The position numbers and the translations under genes are program-made. Positions 8,764 to 17,806 of a DNA stretch of 64,000 nt are shown piece by piece. A model generated the notes under the pieces. The model worked only from the letters and a program-made list of their open reading frames with translations, was not told the DNA's origin and ran no database searches. Numbering within the stretch: the stretch's first letter is position 1; every line of letters begins with the position of its first letter. Source of the DNA: Moraxella nonliquefaciens (lineage in GTDB: Bacteria; Pseudomonadota; Gammaproteobacteria; Pseudomonadales; Moraxellaceae); NCBI RefSeq assembly GCF_001679005.1, contig NZ_LXTW01000034.1:1-64000 (forward strand). The letters run 5' to 3'.

Positions 8764-9734
8764 ATACTTTTGCCCATTTGTTCGCCAAACCTGTCCGCCT
8801 GCTTGCCCCCATGGAGGGCTTGACTGACCCACTCATGCGACAGATTTTAACGCAAATTGCCCACGATTTGGGGCGACCTTATGATTGGTCAGTGAGTGAG
8901 TTTATCCGTGTTACGCATTATCCTTTGCCTGCCCATGTGTTTTATAAATATGTGCCAGAGCTGTACACAAATGGCAAAACCACAAATGGCACGCCCATAC
9001 ATGTTCAGCTTTTAGGCAATAACCCTAAAACCATGAGTCAAAGTGCGGTTACGGCGGTATCGCTTGGGGCGTGTGCAATTGACTTAAACTTTGGTTGCCC
9101 TGCCAAAACGGTCAATCACCACAAAGGCGGTTCGGTACTGCTTGATGAGCCTGATACGCTACACACCATCATCTCTGCCGTACGTAAGGCTGTGCCTGCC
9201 CACATTCCTGTATCCGCCAAAATCCGTTTGGGCTATGCCGATATGGGTAAAATGCACGATATCGGACAAGCGGTCAAATCTGCCAACGCAAGCTGGCTTA
9301 CCATTCACGCACGCACCAAAGTACAAGGCTATAAGCCACCTGCTTATTGGGATAAAATCGCTCCCTTTACCGAACTTGGGTTACCCATCATTGCCAATGG
9401 TGAGATTTGGCATGCCAAAGATGCCCACAACTGCATGATTCAGGCAAACACACCCCATCTTATGCTGGGGCGTGGAGTGGTAACTCGCCCAGACCTTGTA
9501 GCAAGCATTGAACATGGAGATACAGTCTTGACATGGGCAGAGCTACTTCCCTACCAAATCACCTTTTTAAATGATGACACCGACAACCAAAGCGGACTCA
9601 TCGGACGCTATAAACAATGGCTAGGCATGCTCACCAAAGGCTATCATGAAGCCGAATGCCTGTGGCATGTCATCAAAAAAGAAAAAGACAAGATGCAAAT
9701 CATCTCACACCTATCTGGGTCGGTGCTTACCTAA
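8760..9734 (+). CDS. dusC: tRNA-dihydrouridine synthase, DusC type
   Basis: FMN- and NADPH-dependent reduction of a uridine in the tRNA D-loop (position 16 for DusC). The 324-residue protein has the Dus words LLAPMEGLTDPLMR, LGACAIDLNFGCPAKTVNHHKGGS with the catalytic Cys, and SAKIRLGY, and TIHARTK and IANGEIW further on. The alpha-helical C-terminal part is of DusC length. Its start codon overlaps the pth stop. Dus is certain; the C subtype is inferred from the N-terminal pattern. Confidence 0.9.
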   Translation: MNTFAHLFAKPVRLLAPMEGLTDPLMRQILTQIAHDLGRPYDWSVSEFIRVTHYPLPAHVFYKYVPELYTNGKTTNGTPIHVQLLGNNPKTMSQSAVTAVSLGACAIDLNFGCPAKTVNHHKGGSVLLDEPDTLHTIISAVRKAVPAHIPVSAKIRLGYADMGKMHDIGQAVKSANASWLTIHARTKVQGYKPPAYWDKIAPFTELGLPIIANGEIWHAKDAHNCMIQANTPHLMLGRGVVTRPDLVASIEHGDTVLTWAELLPYQITFLNDDTDNQSGLIGRYKQWLGMLTKGYHEAECLWHVIKKEKDKMQIISHLSGSVLT

Positions 9735-9817
9735 CTTATAGACCAGATGCAACATAAAACAATCACTAAAAATCATCTTTTTATTTTAGCACCATCTTAG
9801 TGTTCATAAGTACAACA

Positions 9818-11080
9818 TTAACTTTTAATCCGCTCAATATTCACACCAAGCGAGGTCAGTTTATTCTCAACGTTATCATAACCTCTATCAATATGATAAA
9901 TGCGGTCAATGATACTCTCGCCATCAGCACACGCCGCCGCCATAACAAGCGACATGGATGCACGCAAATCAGTCGCCATGACAGGGGCAGGCATAAAACA
10001 ATCCACACCCGTAACAATGGCGGTATGCCCATCAATGCGAATATTTGCCCCCATGCGATTGAGTTCAGGAACGTGCATAAAGCGATTTTCAAAGATATTT
10101 TCAATGATGGTGCTGGTGCCATCTGCCACACAACATATCGCCATGAGTTGGGCTTGCATGTCAGTTGGAAAGCCAGGATGAACCTGAGTGCGAATGTCCA
10201 CCGCTTTGGGTCTGCCTTTCATCACAGCACGAATCCAGTCATCGCCTGTGGTGATGGTTGCTCCCATGGCCTCAAATTTGTTTAATACAGGGTATAACAG
10301 CTCGGCTGATGTGTTGGTCGTTAATACATCCCCCTCACTCATCAAAGCCCCTGCCAAATATGAGCCCGTTTCAATGCGGTCCGCTATCACGCCATACTCA
10401 CAGCCATGCAAACTCTGCACGCCTTTGATAATCATGGTTGGCGTACCAATACCATCAATCTTTGCCCCCATGGCAACCAGCATATTTGCCAAATCAACCA
10501 CCTCAGGCTCACAGGCACAGTTTTGCAAGCGGGTTGTGCCACGAGCAAGGGCTGCCGCCATAATGACATTTTCGGTGCCGCCAACGGTTACCATATCAAA
10601 GGTAAAATCACAGCCCATCAAACGCCCTCCTGTTGGTGCATGAGCCTTGACATAGCCATTTTCTACCACGATGGTCGCCCCCATCGCCTCAAAAGCCCTT
10701 AGGTGCTGATCCACAGGGCGTGAACCGATAGAACACCCCCCAGGTAGCGACACTTCGGCTTCACCAAAACGCCCAAGCAATGCCCCCAGCACCAAAATAG
10801 ATGCACGCATGGTACGCACCAGTTCATAGGGGGCATAGTAATTGGTGATATGGCGAGCATCTGCGATGACGGTATTGCCTTCCTTTTTGACATTCACACC
10901 CATGCCACTCATAAGTTTTATAAGCGTATCGGTATCTTTTAGTGTAGGAACGTTGTGTAATACTGTCTCATCATTAGGCAGAAGCATGGCAGCAAGCAGT
11001 GGCAGAGCGGCATTTTTTGAACCAGAGATGGCAACCTCTCCTGCGATGCGACTTTTGCCAATGATTTTAAATTTATCCAT
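9818..11080 (-). CDS. murA: UDP-N-acetylglucosamine 1-carboxyvinyltransferase
   Basis: First committed step of peptidoglycan synthesis: transfers enolpyruvate from PEP to UDP-GlcNAc. The ATG at 11080 gives 420 residues beginning MDKFKIIGKSRIAGEV; a TTG five codons upstream is less likely. Motifs are SGSKNAALPLLAA and the active-site loop GGCSIGSRP with Cys116, the fosfomycin target. It leads a minus-strand series in which ibaG, dolP and yraN lie upstream; murA beside a BolA-like gene is typical of gammaproteobacteria. The gap to ibaG is about 290 bp, so murA may have its own promoter. Confidence 0.97.
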   Translation of the reverse strand: MDKFKIIGKSRIAGEVAISGSKNAALPLLAAMLLPNDETVLHNVPTLKDTDTLIKLMSGMGVNVKKEGNTVIADARHITNYYAPYELVRTMRASILVLGALLGRFGEAEVSLPGGCSIGSRPVDQHLRAFEAMGATIVVENGYVKAHAPTGGRLMGCDFTFDMVTVGGTENVIMAAALARGTTRLQNCACEPEVVDLANMLVAMGAKIDGIGTPTMIIKGVQSLHGCEYGVIADRIETGSYLAGALMSEGDVLTTNTSAELLYPVLNKFEAMGATITTGDDWIRAVMKGRPKAVDIRTQVHPGFPTDMQAQLMAICCVADGTSTIIENIFENRFMHVPELNRMGANIRIDGHTAIVTGVDCFMPAPVMATDLRASMSLVMAAACADGESIIDRIYHIDRGYDNVENKLTSLGVNIERIKS

Positions 11081-11370
11081 GATGATCTCTATCAATATTT
11101 ATTAAAAATGGTTGTGTTGGGCGTGTCTGCTTTAATATCTATAATAAAATAGCCATTTGGCAACATAACAACAAAGCAAGTATCTGTTTTGTAATAAAAA
11201 ACACAGACTGATGGTCGTTTTGATGGTCGTTTTGTTAGATGAGTTTATTTTGACCTATTTTTAAATCATAAGTCATATGATAAAGGCTAGGCATGCTCAA
11301 AAATACCCACCACAAAACGACAAATACCCAATGACACAGGTGGCATCTTGGTCATTGGGTGCTGAATTGG

Positions 11371-11613
11371 TTAGGATTGGCGGGCTTGATATTCAGCATG
11401 GGTCAAGGCGTGAATGGTCAAGGCGTGCATGGCACCACTTTGGATGTGCTGATTGGCAATGGCATACACTGCTTGTTGGCGTTGTACCAAACGTTTACCA
11501 TCAAAGCCATCATCAACAATAAGCACTTCAAATTTATTGCCTTGATTTACCGCTTGAATCTCGGCGTTAGGAAAATGGGGGCGTAATAAGGCGATTAAGT
11601 CATCTGCATTCAT
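11371..11613 (-). CDS. ibaG: BolA-family protein IbaG
   Basis: Small BolA-like protein that usually pairs with monothiol glutaredoxins in iron-sulfur trafficking and envelope homeostasis. The start at 11613 has an AGAGA ribosome-binding site five bases away, while the in-frame ATG at 11628 has none. The product is then 80 residues (MNADDLIALLRPHFPNAE...). It shows the family core FEVLIVDDGFDGKRLVQRQQAVYA and ALTIHALTHAEYQ with the conserved C-terminal His. Location upstream of murA supports IbaG rather than BolA itself. Confidence 0.88.
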   Translation of the reverse strand: MNADDLIALLRPHFPNAEIQAVNQGNKFEVLIVDDGFDGKRLVQRQQAVYAIANQHIQSGAMHALTIHALTHAEYQARQS

Positions 11614-11626
11614 AAAATTCTCTATC

Positions 11627-11656
11627 ATTGATGGATTATTGATTGATGGATTATTG
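11627..11656. repeat. Perfect 15-bp tandem duplication upstream of ibaG
   Basis: ATTGATGGATTATTG is present twice in a row (11627-11641 and 11642-11656), immediately before the ibaG start region. Confidence 0.8.
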
Positions 11657-11779
11657 GGATGGTGGTGATTGGTCTAAAACAATAAAAAACGTCTCACTAC
11701 AAAAACCATTATACCAAATTTTGTGCTTTTGCAACACCACCCATCCAAAATGTAACAATTCATCATTCATGGTTATCAA

Positions 11780-12742
11780 CTAAGGACTGCTGGTATTGTT
11801 ATACAAATTGACATAGCTTGATGTTGGATTGCCATCCATAAATATTACAGGAGCATTAGGGTGATGGACGCCTGTCGGTGTCTGCGTTGTTGGCTTTGGT
11901 TTGGGCATGCTTGACTGGGATGGGTATGAGGTCTGTAAGTCTTGGGCGTTAGGATACATGCTGTATGGATAGCTTGTGGTTGCCGTGGAACTGCTGGGGG
12001 TGCTGGGATAGACAGTATTTTCTGTGTTATTTACTGTATTATTTTCTATATTACCGCCGTACATCATGCCTTCTGCATGTGAGTTATTTTCGCTCACAAC
12101 CGCATTTTCTGTTAAGCTCAGCTGTGATACGTCACCATCAATACGAGTGGTTAGCACTCGCACCCCCTCCATGCCCTGCACCGATGCGATGGTATTGATG
12201 ATGGTCTGCTCTTGTTGGGCGGTCAAAAATCCCAGTAGATATGCCATGTTATCACGCACTACCAGCTTGTATTGAGAAGGATGCACGCCACCTGTTCCTA
12301 GGATTTTAGCAATGATTTTTGATTTTAGGTAATTTTCATGCAAGGTATGGCTTTGGGCTTTGGGCGTGGCGGTTACCGTCAGATAGTTATAGACTTTTTT
12401 AACATCATGAATGGATGAGATCATATTTGCCACGTCTGTTTTTACCTGCTCGCTTGGCACTTCACCTGTTAGCAACACCTCACGGCGAAAACTATCAATA
12501 CCAATGCGGACGCTGTTTTCACTCACACCATGAACATTGGTCAGATTCTTATGACTGGTGCGTTCAATGGCCTCATCACTAATGACCTCAGGGAGGGTGC
12601 GATACATGACAGGCACGCCATAATAACCGCTGTTATTATTGCTGTTGGCATTTTGTGTGGCACAGGCACTAAGGAGCATGGCAGGCACAATCAAGCATGT
12701 AAACGGTCTTAATAATGAATTCTTAATCGTTTTGGCAGACAT
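11780..12742 (-). CDS. dolP: BON-domain outer-membrane lipoprotein, DolP/YraP-like
   Basis: Predicted lipoprotein (lipobox MLLSAC, Cys27) with two BON domains, about residues 75-135 (SVRIGIDSFRREVLLTGEVPSEQVKTDV) and 140-215 (SKIIAKILGTGGVHPSQYKLVVRDNMAYLLG). DolP proteins bind phospholipid at division sites and support outer-membrane integrity. This one is 320 residues, longer than the 190-residue E. coli protein, owing to a Ser/Thr/Pro/Asn-rich tail of about 100 residues with no visible fold. It lies next to yraN, as dolP does in many gammaproteobacteria. Confidence 0.84.
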   Translation of the reverse strand: MSAKTIKNSLLRPFTCLIVPAMLLSACATQNANSNNNSGYYGVPVMYRTLPEVISDEAIERTSHKNLTNVHGVSENSVRIGIDSFRREVLLTGEVPSEQVKTDVANMISSIHDVKKVYNYLTVTATPKAQSHTLHENYLKSKIIAKILGTGGVHPSQYKLVVRDNMAYLLGFLTAQQEQTIINTIASVQGMEGVRVLTTRIDGDVSQLSLTENAVVSENNSHAEGMMYGGNIENNTVNNTENTVYPSTPSSSTATTSYPYSMYPNAQDLQTSYPSQSSMPKPKPTTQTPTGVHHPNAPVIFMDGNPTSSYVNLYNNTSSP

Positions 12743-12772
12743 GGACTTTTCTTGATAATCTATTTAATTGTC

Positions 12773-13231
12773 TCATTCTACCAAAAAGGCGTTTTTTAGC
12801 CAATGGGTTTTTGTCTGATTTTCACCACTTTTTTTGTCTTTTTGTGATTTTGATGGCACGTCAAAGGCAATCACGTCAAATCGGCATGCCAAGGCTTGTT
12901 TTTGACTGTCAGTTAGCCCCAGTTTTTGTATAAAATCATCGCCATAGACCAAAAAATGCTCAGCTGTTTTTATGATTTTCTTTTGCTTAGCACACGTTAC
13001 CGCCTCCATCGCTTGCCCATAGTAAGCATTAGGATTCATCTGACGCATTTTAACCTCCACAAATACAAGTGTCGGACACACCCCACCTGCCTGCCGTGGT
13101 TCATCATGATAGGCGATAATATCAATCTCTCCCATACCATATACAGTGTAGTTGGTTGTGATGATAGTAAGTCCTTGTTGCACCAAAAAACCTTGGGCAA
13201 GCTGTTCATAATGGCATCCGATGGCTTTCAT
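12773..13231 (-). CDS. yraN: UPF0102 family nuclease-like protein YraN
   Basis: A 152-residue UPF0102 protein with a predicted restriction-endonuclease-like fold (Holliday-junction-resolvase relatives). The function is not established. Family words are GCHYEQLAQGFLVQQGL, NYTVYGMGEIDIIAYH, and TLVFVEVKMRQ, the last two carrying the D and ExK residues of the fold. A family-specific addition is a longer C-terminal region (about 95-152) rich in Lys and Gln. It lies 30 bp before dolP and is probably co-transcribed, and is divergent from rlmH. Confidence 0.88.
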   Translation of the reverse strand: MKAIGCHYEQLAQGFLVQQGLTIITTNYTVYGMGEIDIIAYHDEPRQAGGVCPTLVFVEVKMRQMNPNAYYGQAMEAVTCAKQKKIIKTAEHFLVYGDDFIQKLGLTDSQKQALACRFDVIAFDVPSKSQKDKKSGENQTKTHWLKNAFLVE

Positions 13232-13332
13232 GGCACACTAAGCTAAATAACCTAGCATAACAAATTTTATAAAACTTTACCAATTATTTGTGATTTTTAT
13301 TTATAATACACTTTTTCATTTTGACAAATACC

Positions 13333-13812
13333 ATGAAATTAAGAATCCTAAGTGTCGGACACAAAATGCCTGCATGGGTACAAACAGGCACAGACGAATA
13401 CACCAAACGCATCCAACCAATGATAAGCACTGACATCATTGAGATAGCTCCTGCCAAACGCACCAAAAATCCATCGCCTGCTGAGATAGAAAAATACAAA
13501 AGTCAAGAAGGGCAAGCCATCTTATCTGCTCGCCTACCCAAAGAAAAACTCTGGGTGCTGGACGTCAAAGGCAACATGCTCTCTACTCAAAGTCTGGCTG
13601 GGTGTCTGGAAAGTGCCATGACAGACGGTGCTGACATTGCTTTGGTCATCGGTGGGGCGGACGGGGTGTCGGCGGACGTACTAACGCAGGCGGATTTTAA
13701 ATGGTCGCTGTCGGATTTGACCTTGCCCCACCCTTTGGTGCGAGTGGTGCTGATAGAACAGCTTTATCGGGCGATGAGCATTATTAATAATCACCCCTAC
13801 CATCGGGCGTAA
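13333..13812 (+). CDS. rlmH: 23S rRNA (pseudouridine1915-N3)-methyltransferase
   Basis: SPOUT-family methyltransferase that modifies pseudouridine 1915 in helix 69 of 23S rRNA in the assembled ribosome. The ATG at 13333 gives 159 residues starting MKLRILSVGHKMPAW, the usual N-terminus; a TTG four codons earlier is unlikely. The trefoil-knot motif IALVIGGADG and the C-terminal EQLYRAMSIINNHPYHRA are intact. A TATAAT at 13302-13307 could be its -10. Confidence 0.97.
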   Translation: MKLRILSVGHKMPAWVQTGTDEYTKRIQPMISTDIIEIAPAKRTKNPSPAEIEKYKSQEGQAILSARLPKEKLWVLDVKGNMLSTQSLAGCLESAMTDGADIALVIGGADGVSADVLTQADFKWSLSDLTLPHPLVRVVLIEQLYRAMSIINNHPYHRA

Positions 13813-13947
13813 GTGGAGCGTGGCTTTTATGCCAATTTTTACAAAAAATAGGGCGTATCTGCCTTTGGTATTGGTGATAAAAATTCATGGGATGGTCATC
13901 ATAACAAATTTATGGCAATTTTTTGTGAAAAAATGATGAATTTCGCC

Positions 13948-13953
13948 TATAAT
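13948..13953 (+). promoter_or_regulatory. -10 element upstream of ribF
   Basis: A perfect TATAAT at 13948-13953 with only a weak -35 (TTGTGA at 13923, 19-bp spacer). It lies after the first in-frame ATG of the ribF frame and so favours the start at 13984. Confidence 0.45.
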
Positions 13954-13983
13954 ATGCCCTTTGTCCGCCCATTGTTCACTTTC

Positions 13984-14952
13984 ATGCAAATCATTGACCT
14001 AGACCCACACATTCCCATCGCCCTACCCCCACACGCCTTGACCATTGGTAACTTTGATGGGGTGCATTTGGGTCATGAGGCGATGCTTCAAACCCTACAA
14101 AAAGATGCAAAAAATCAATCCCTTGCCACAGCTGTCATGGTATTTGAACCACAGCCTAGGGAATTTTTTAACCCACAAAATCCCCCTGCTCGCTTGACAA
14201 ATTTCACCGAAAAAGTTGCTCTGCTAGATAAGCATGGCATAGATTTTATCATCAAGGCAGATTTTAATGACGATTTTCGCCACCTATCCGCCCACGCCTT
14301 TGCCATGCTTTTGACCACACTGGGCACACAGCATTTGGTGCTTGGTGATGATTTTCGTTTTGGGCATGACCGTATAGGTGATAAGGTTTTTTTACAGAAT
14401 TTGGGATTTGGTGTAGACAGTCTTGCTACCATTACTCATGATAATGCACGCATCAGCTCAACGGCGGTACGTGAAGCATTGGCACAGGGTGATTTAAATG
14501 CCGCCAAAATCATGCTTGGGCGGGATTATGCCATGACAGGGCAAGTGATACATGGCGACAAAATTGGGCGTACACTTAATTTTCCAACTGCCAACGTCGC
14601 CTTAGGCAGATTAAAACCTGCTATACAGGGAGTTTTTGGGGTAGATGTTTTGGCGGATAAAGACGGTCAAATGATTGATTTATATGTCTTAGGAGGTGGC
14701 ATCAAAGGGCAGACCATGAGCAGTCTACTAGGAGCGGTCAATGTTGGTAAACGCCCCAGCGTAAATGGCACGGATTATCGCTTGGAGGTGCATCTGCCTG
14801 AATTTAGAGGTGATTTGTATGGCATGACACTTACCGTGATTTTTAAAAAATACCTACACGGTGAGCGTCATTATGAGAGCTTGGCAGATTTAAAAGATGG
14901 CATAAACAAGGACGTAGATGAGCTTATGGCATGGCGTAATGCTTTGATATAA
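13984..14952 (+). CDS. ribF: Bifunctional riboflavin kinase/FAD synthetase
   Basis: Makes FMN from riboflavin and then FAD. From ATG 13984 the product is 322 residues, close to the usual 310-330. The N-terminal FAD synthetase shows LTIGNFDGVHLGHEAML and the C-terminal kinase shows GKIGRTLNFPTANV, GVFGVDV and the terminal HGERHYESLADLKDGINKDVD. The alternative ATG at 13912 would add 24 residues that carry the -10 element inside them. In many gammaproteobacteria ribF precedes ileS and lspA, but that neighbourhood is not kept here. Confidence 0.95.
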   Translation: MQIIDLDPHIPIALPPHALTIGNFDGVHLGHEAMLQTLQKDAKNQSLATAVMVFEPQPREFFNPQNPPARLTNFTEKVALLDKHGIDFIIKADFNDDFRHLSAHAFAMLLTTLGTQHLVLGDDFRFGHDRIGDKVFLQNLGFGVDSLATITHDNARISSTAVREALAQGDLNAAKIMLGRDYAMTGQVIHGDKIGRTLNFPTANVALGRLKPAIQGVFGVDVLADKDGQMIDLYVLGGGIKGQTMSSLLGAVNVGKRPSVNGTDYRLEVHLPEFRGDLYGMTLTVIFKKYLHGERHYESLADLKDGINKDVDELMAWRNALI

Positions 14953-15032
14953 CGCATGACTGGGCGTACAAATACACCCTATTTAGCGCATGGCACGCCT
15001 GCCTTTAAAATAAACCAACATAAGCACCCAAT

Positions 15033-15054
15033 AAAAAGAGCGAATACATCGCCC
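15033..15054 (-). terminator. Terminator of the CHAP-like amidase gene
   Basis: GAGCGA (15038-15043) pairs with TCGCCC (15049-15054), allowing one G-U pair. On the minus strand it is followed by TTTTTATT. Confidence 0.55.
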
Positions 15055-15065
15055 TTTGTCTTAGA

Positions 15066-15770
15066 TTATTGTTCGTTCATCGCAAGCATTGTGCCTGTAT
15101 TTGCCGTAGCATCTAGGTGGCGAGTATCACGCCATACACTGTATCCATTATGGTTGCGATAGGGGCTAAAATTGGGCTGGCGAAAATCTGATACCCACTG
15201 ATTACCATCATAGATTTGGATGTGACCGTGCGGATTTTTACTGGTGCGATTAAAGACCGCCACGTCGCCAATTTGTGGTTCATAGTTGTCATGATTAATG
15301 CGGGTAAAACCTGCACTGGCAAGCGTGCCATTGGCATACTGATAGGCAGATGTTTGAGGGGTAAAACTATAACCAGCTGATTGTAGTGCCTTACGCACAT
15401 ACATGGCACAGCGACCCACACTCCTGCCATGAGCGGCACGGGCAGCCAAACGGGCGGCGGTGGCAGGGGCAGAGCCATTTAAAGCAGCAACTGCACTGCC
15501 TGCATGATTGCTTGTTGAGAAGTTGGTGAGTGCTTGGGTATTGGTGCTAAACCCTTGGGTCAGACGAGAATTACTTTGTGATGCTCCCACCAGCTCATTA
15601 ATGGCAGTGTCAAGCTCAGCATTACTTAGCGTTTGAGTGGACACAGATGGTGCGATGATGTCTATTTGACGCTCACCATTGGCAGATGAGATGGTGATTC
15701 TGCCACTTTCTGCATTTGCACCGACCATTGTAAAGGTAATTGCCGACATTAACCAAAAGAGTTTTTTCAT
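15066..15770 (-). CDS. Secreted CHAP/amidase-like peptidoglycan hydrolase
   Basis: Predicted exported cysteine amidase. The start at 15770 has a GAGG ribosome-binding site and gives 234 residues with a clear Sec signal, MKKLFWLMSAITFTMVGANA. A spacer of about 100 residues follows, then a C-terminal CHAP/NlpC-type fold: GRCAMYVRKALQSAGY with the probable nucleophile Cys, PQIGDVAVFNRT, and HGHIQIYDGNQWVSD with the probable catalytic His. Such enzymes cut peptidoglycan stem peptides or amide bonds. It is convergent with ribF. Family-level call is firm; the substrate bond is inferred. Confidence 0.78.
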   Translation of the reverse strand: MKKLFWLMSAITFTMVGANAESGRITISSANGERQIDIIAPSVSTQTLSNAELDTAINELVGASQSNSRLTQGFSTNTQALTNFSTSNHAGSAVAALNGSAPATAARLAARAAHGRSVGRCAMYVRKALQSAGYSFTPQTSAYQYANGTLASAGFTRINHDNYEPQIGDVAVFNRTSKNPHGHIQIYDGNQWVSDFRQPNFSPYRNHNGYSVWRDTRHLDATANTGTMLAMNEQ

Positions 15771-15999
15771 AAAATTGCCTCGCATCAATCATGCACGACG
15801 ACACAGTCATACTGTGGTGTCATCCCCTGTTCACATGAGTGATGTTAAATGGATTAGTTTTGTTAAAGCCCAGGTTTATGCCATACGCATCCGAACGTAC
15901 CTTTTAGCTCAATTTCAATCAAAGGTATTGGCATTGAGCAGATGGCGTGATAAACTTAGCTCTTGGACACCATGTCCGTCAGTTTTTAAAGGTATCGTG

Positions 16000-16512
16000 A
16001 TGAGTAATGATTTATATCTAAAAACCCATTTTCCAAACCACCTTGCCAATTATACCGAAAAACAAGCGGCGGCAGGGGCGAAACTTCCCAAAGAACTTAG
16101 CAGACAACTTGCCTACTTTACCCACTTAACCAATCTGTGCATTCCCCTACTGTCAAGTGTATTAGGCGAGCTTAGCAATCAGATACAAGTGGTGTATGCT
16201 CATGATGATAAAATCACCTTAGCACTACCAACAATCACAGCCGCCAATCATGTACGTTATCTACATCAAGAATGTCTGTTGGCACTGCATGGGCATTTAG
16301 CATTTGGTCAGTTTTCAAAAATAAAGGTTATTGTCAATCACAAGATTCATCGGATTGGCGGTCAAATTACCAATCAAGAAAATACCCAAGAAAAACCATT
16401 AAGCGAAAACACGGTGCAAACTATAACACAGACTGCTAAGCTTGTCATCAAGAATCCAAGTTTACAGGCGTCCTTCATCAAGCTCATTCAGACAGCCGCC
16501 ATCAAAGCATGA
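16000..16512 (+). CDS. DUF721 protein, probable DciA-like helicase loader
   Basis: DciA proteins (DUF721) interact with the replicative helicase DnaB in bacteria lacking DnaC. The ATG at 16000 gives 170 residues. The frame continues upstream to 15679, but that part lies antisense to the amidase signal peptide and looks non-coding. The N-terminal half is KH-like (about 40-110), with ITLALPTITAANHVRYLHQECLLALHG. The neighbourhood supports this: a DUF721 gene beside lpxC is the usual arrangement in gammaproteobacteria. I infer the loader role from family knowledge. Confidence 0.62.
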   Translation: MSNDLYLKTHFPNHLANYTEKQAAAGAKLPKELSRQLAYFTHLTNLCIPLLSSVLGELSNQIQVVYAHDDKITLALPTITAANHVRYLHQECLLALHGHLAFGQFSKIKVIVNHKIHRIGGQITNQENTQEKPLSENTVQTITQTAKLVIKNPSLQASFIKLIQTAAIKA

Positions 16513-16644
16513 CGGTCGTTCTTAAATTGGTGATTTTTGCAAGCTCTTTGTAAGTTTATGTAAATAAATTCGCCAATATTCACAAAATTTTTATAAAACC
16601 ATCATCAAAAATCCGAAAAAATATCCAAAAACCCCCATCAATAC

Positions 16645-16677
16645 AACAGCGAATCATGATTGACTCGCTGTTATTTT
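16645..16677 (+). terminator. Terminator between the DUF721 gene and lpxC
   Basis: AACAGCGA (16645-16652) pairs with TCGCTGTT (16665-16672), followed by ATTTTATT. It lies between convergent genes. Confidence 0.65.
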
Positions 16678-16756
16678 ATTACACTGAATATTGATTAATT
16701 TTTGGCTTTATTACCGAAATTTTTCCATAGGCTTACCAAACTTTAACTGACCATCT

Positions 16757-17764
16757 CTAAGCATCATTGTCATTTAAAGGTTTTTTGGGTGAAATAAACG
16801 CTATCGGACAGCTGTTTTTGTCATAATTTGTTACAATTTCGTAGGCATGCTCATCCGCCAGTACAGTGCGAATGAGCATGTTATTTAGGGCATGACCTGA
16901 TTTGTAGGCATCAAACTTACCAATGATATTATGCCCAATGACAAACAAATCCCCCACCGCATCCAACAGTTTATGGCGGACAAATTCGTTAGGATAACGC
17001 AGTGTGCCATTAACCACCGATGTCTCATCAAGCACCACAGCATTATCCATACTGCCCCCTAAGGCAAGATTGTGCTTTTTTAGCATCTCCAAATCCTTTA
17101 AAAAGCCAAACGTGCGGGCCTGACCCACTTCATGGGCAAAATTGGCGGTATTAAAATCCAGTGATGTGGTCTGTTCGGTCGCTTTGATGGCAGCATGATT
17201 AAAATCAATCTCAAAATCCATCAAAAAACCATCATCATAAGGGCTAAGCTGTGCCCATTTGTCTTCATTGCTCACACGTACGGTTTTTTTGACTTTTAAA
17301 AAGCTCTTGGGAGCGGGCTGTTCTGCCACACCTGCTTCATCAATCAAAAACAAAAAGGGTGCTGCCGAGCCGTCCATAATCGGAATCTCAGGGGCATTGA
17401 CTTCTATATACAAGTTATCCAGTCCACACGCTGACACCGCAGAGAGTAAATGCTCTATCGTGCCAACTCGCACATCACCTGCCACCAGATTTGATGACAT
17501 CATCGTATCTTGGATGAACATGGCGTTCATGGGGATGGGGGTATTGTCAAGGTCAGTGCGTATGAAAACAATGCCTGTACCAATAGGGGCAGGTCGCAAG
17601 GTTAGCAGAACTTGCTTGCCACTGTGCAGCCCGATGCCTGTGGCAGTGATGGGTGTGGCAAGAGTGCGTGCAGGATAATAGGTCATGTTAGTATTATCAT
17701 TCATGATAAATTCATCTGTTAGCATATCACGCATTTTATCATCTGATGACTGATTTGTCATCAT
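16757..17764 (-). CDS. lpxC: UDP-3-O-acyl-N-acetylglucosamine deacetylase
   Basis: Zinc-dependent deacetylase that commits to lipid A synthesis. The catalytic regions are intact: ATGIGLHSGKQV, GTIEHLLSAVSACGLDNL with the zinc-binding HLLSA, PIMDGSAAPF, and RHKLLDAVGDLFVIGH with a second zinc ligand and the general acid His. The open frame gives 335 residues, about 30 more than typical. The N-terminus (MMTNQSSDDKMRDMLTDEF) is not family-like and several internal ATGs (for example 17686) could be the true start, none with a clear ribosome-binding site. Confidence 0.95.
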   Translation of the reverse strand: MMTNQSSDDKMRDMLTDEFIMNDNTNMTYYPARTLATPITATGIGLHSGKQVLLTLRPAPIGTGIVFIRTDLDNTPIPMNAMFIQDTMMSSNLVAGDVRVGTIEHLLSAVSACGLDNLYIEVNAPEIPIMDGSAAPFLFLIDEAGVAEQPAPKSFLKVKKTVRVSNEDKWAQLSPYDDGFLMDFEIDFNHAAIKATEQTTSLDFNTANFAHEVGQARTFGFLKDLEMLKKHNLALGGSMDNAVVLDETSVVNGTLRYPNEFVRHKLLDAVGDLFVIGHNIIGKFDAYKSGHALNNMLIRTVLADEHAYEIVTNYDKNSCPIAFISPKKPLNDNDA

Positions 17765-17806
17765 GGCAGACTTGAATGGGCATGGATTGATAGAATGAAC
17801 ATGCTT

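Noticed and set aside
9800..10643. Several plus-strand frames opposite murA
   Set aside because: They are antisense shadows of murA without ribosome-binding sites or recognisable protein features.
15679..15999. Upstream extension of the DciA-like gene
   Set aside because: It lies antisense to the signal peptide and leader of the amidase gene, and its translation has no family resemblance. The start at 16000 is used.
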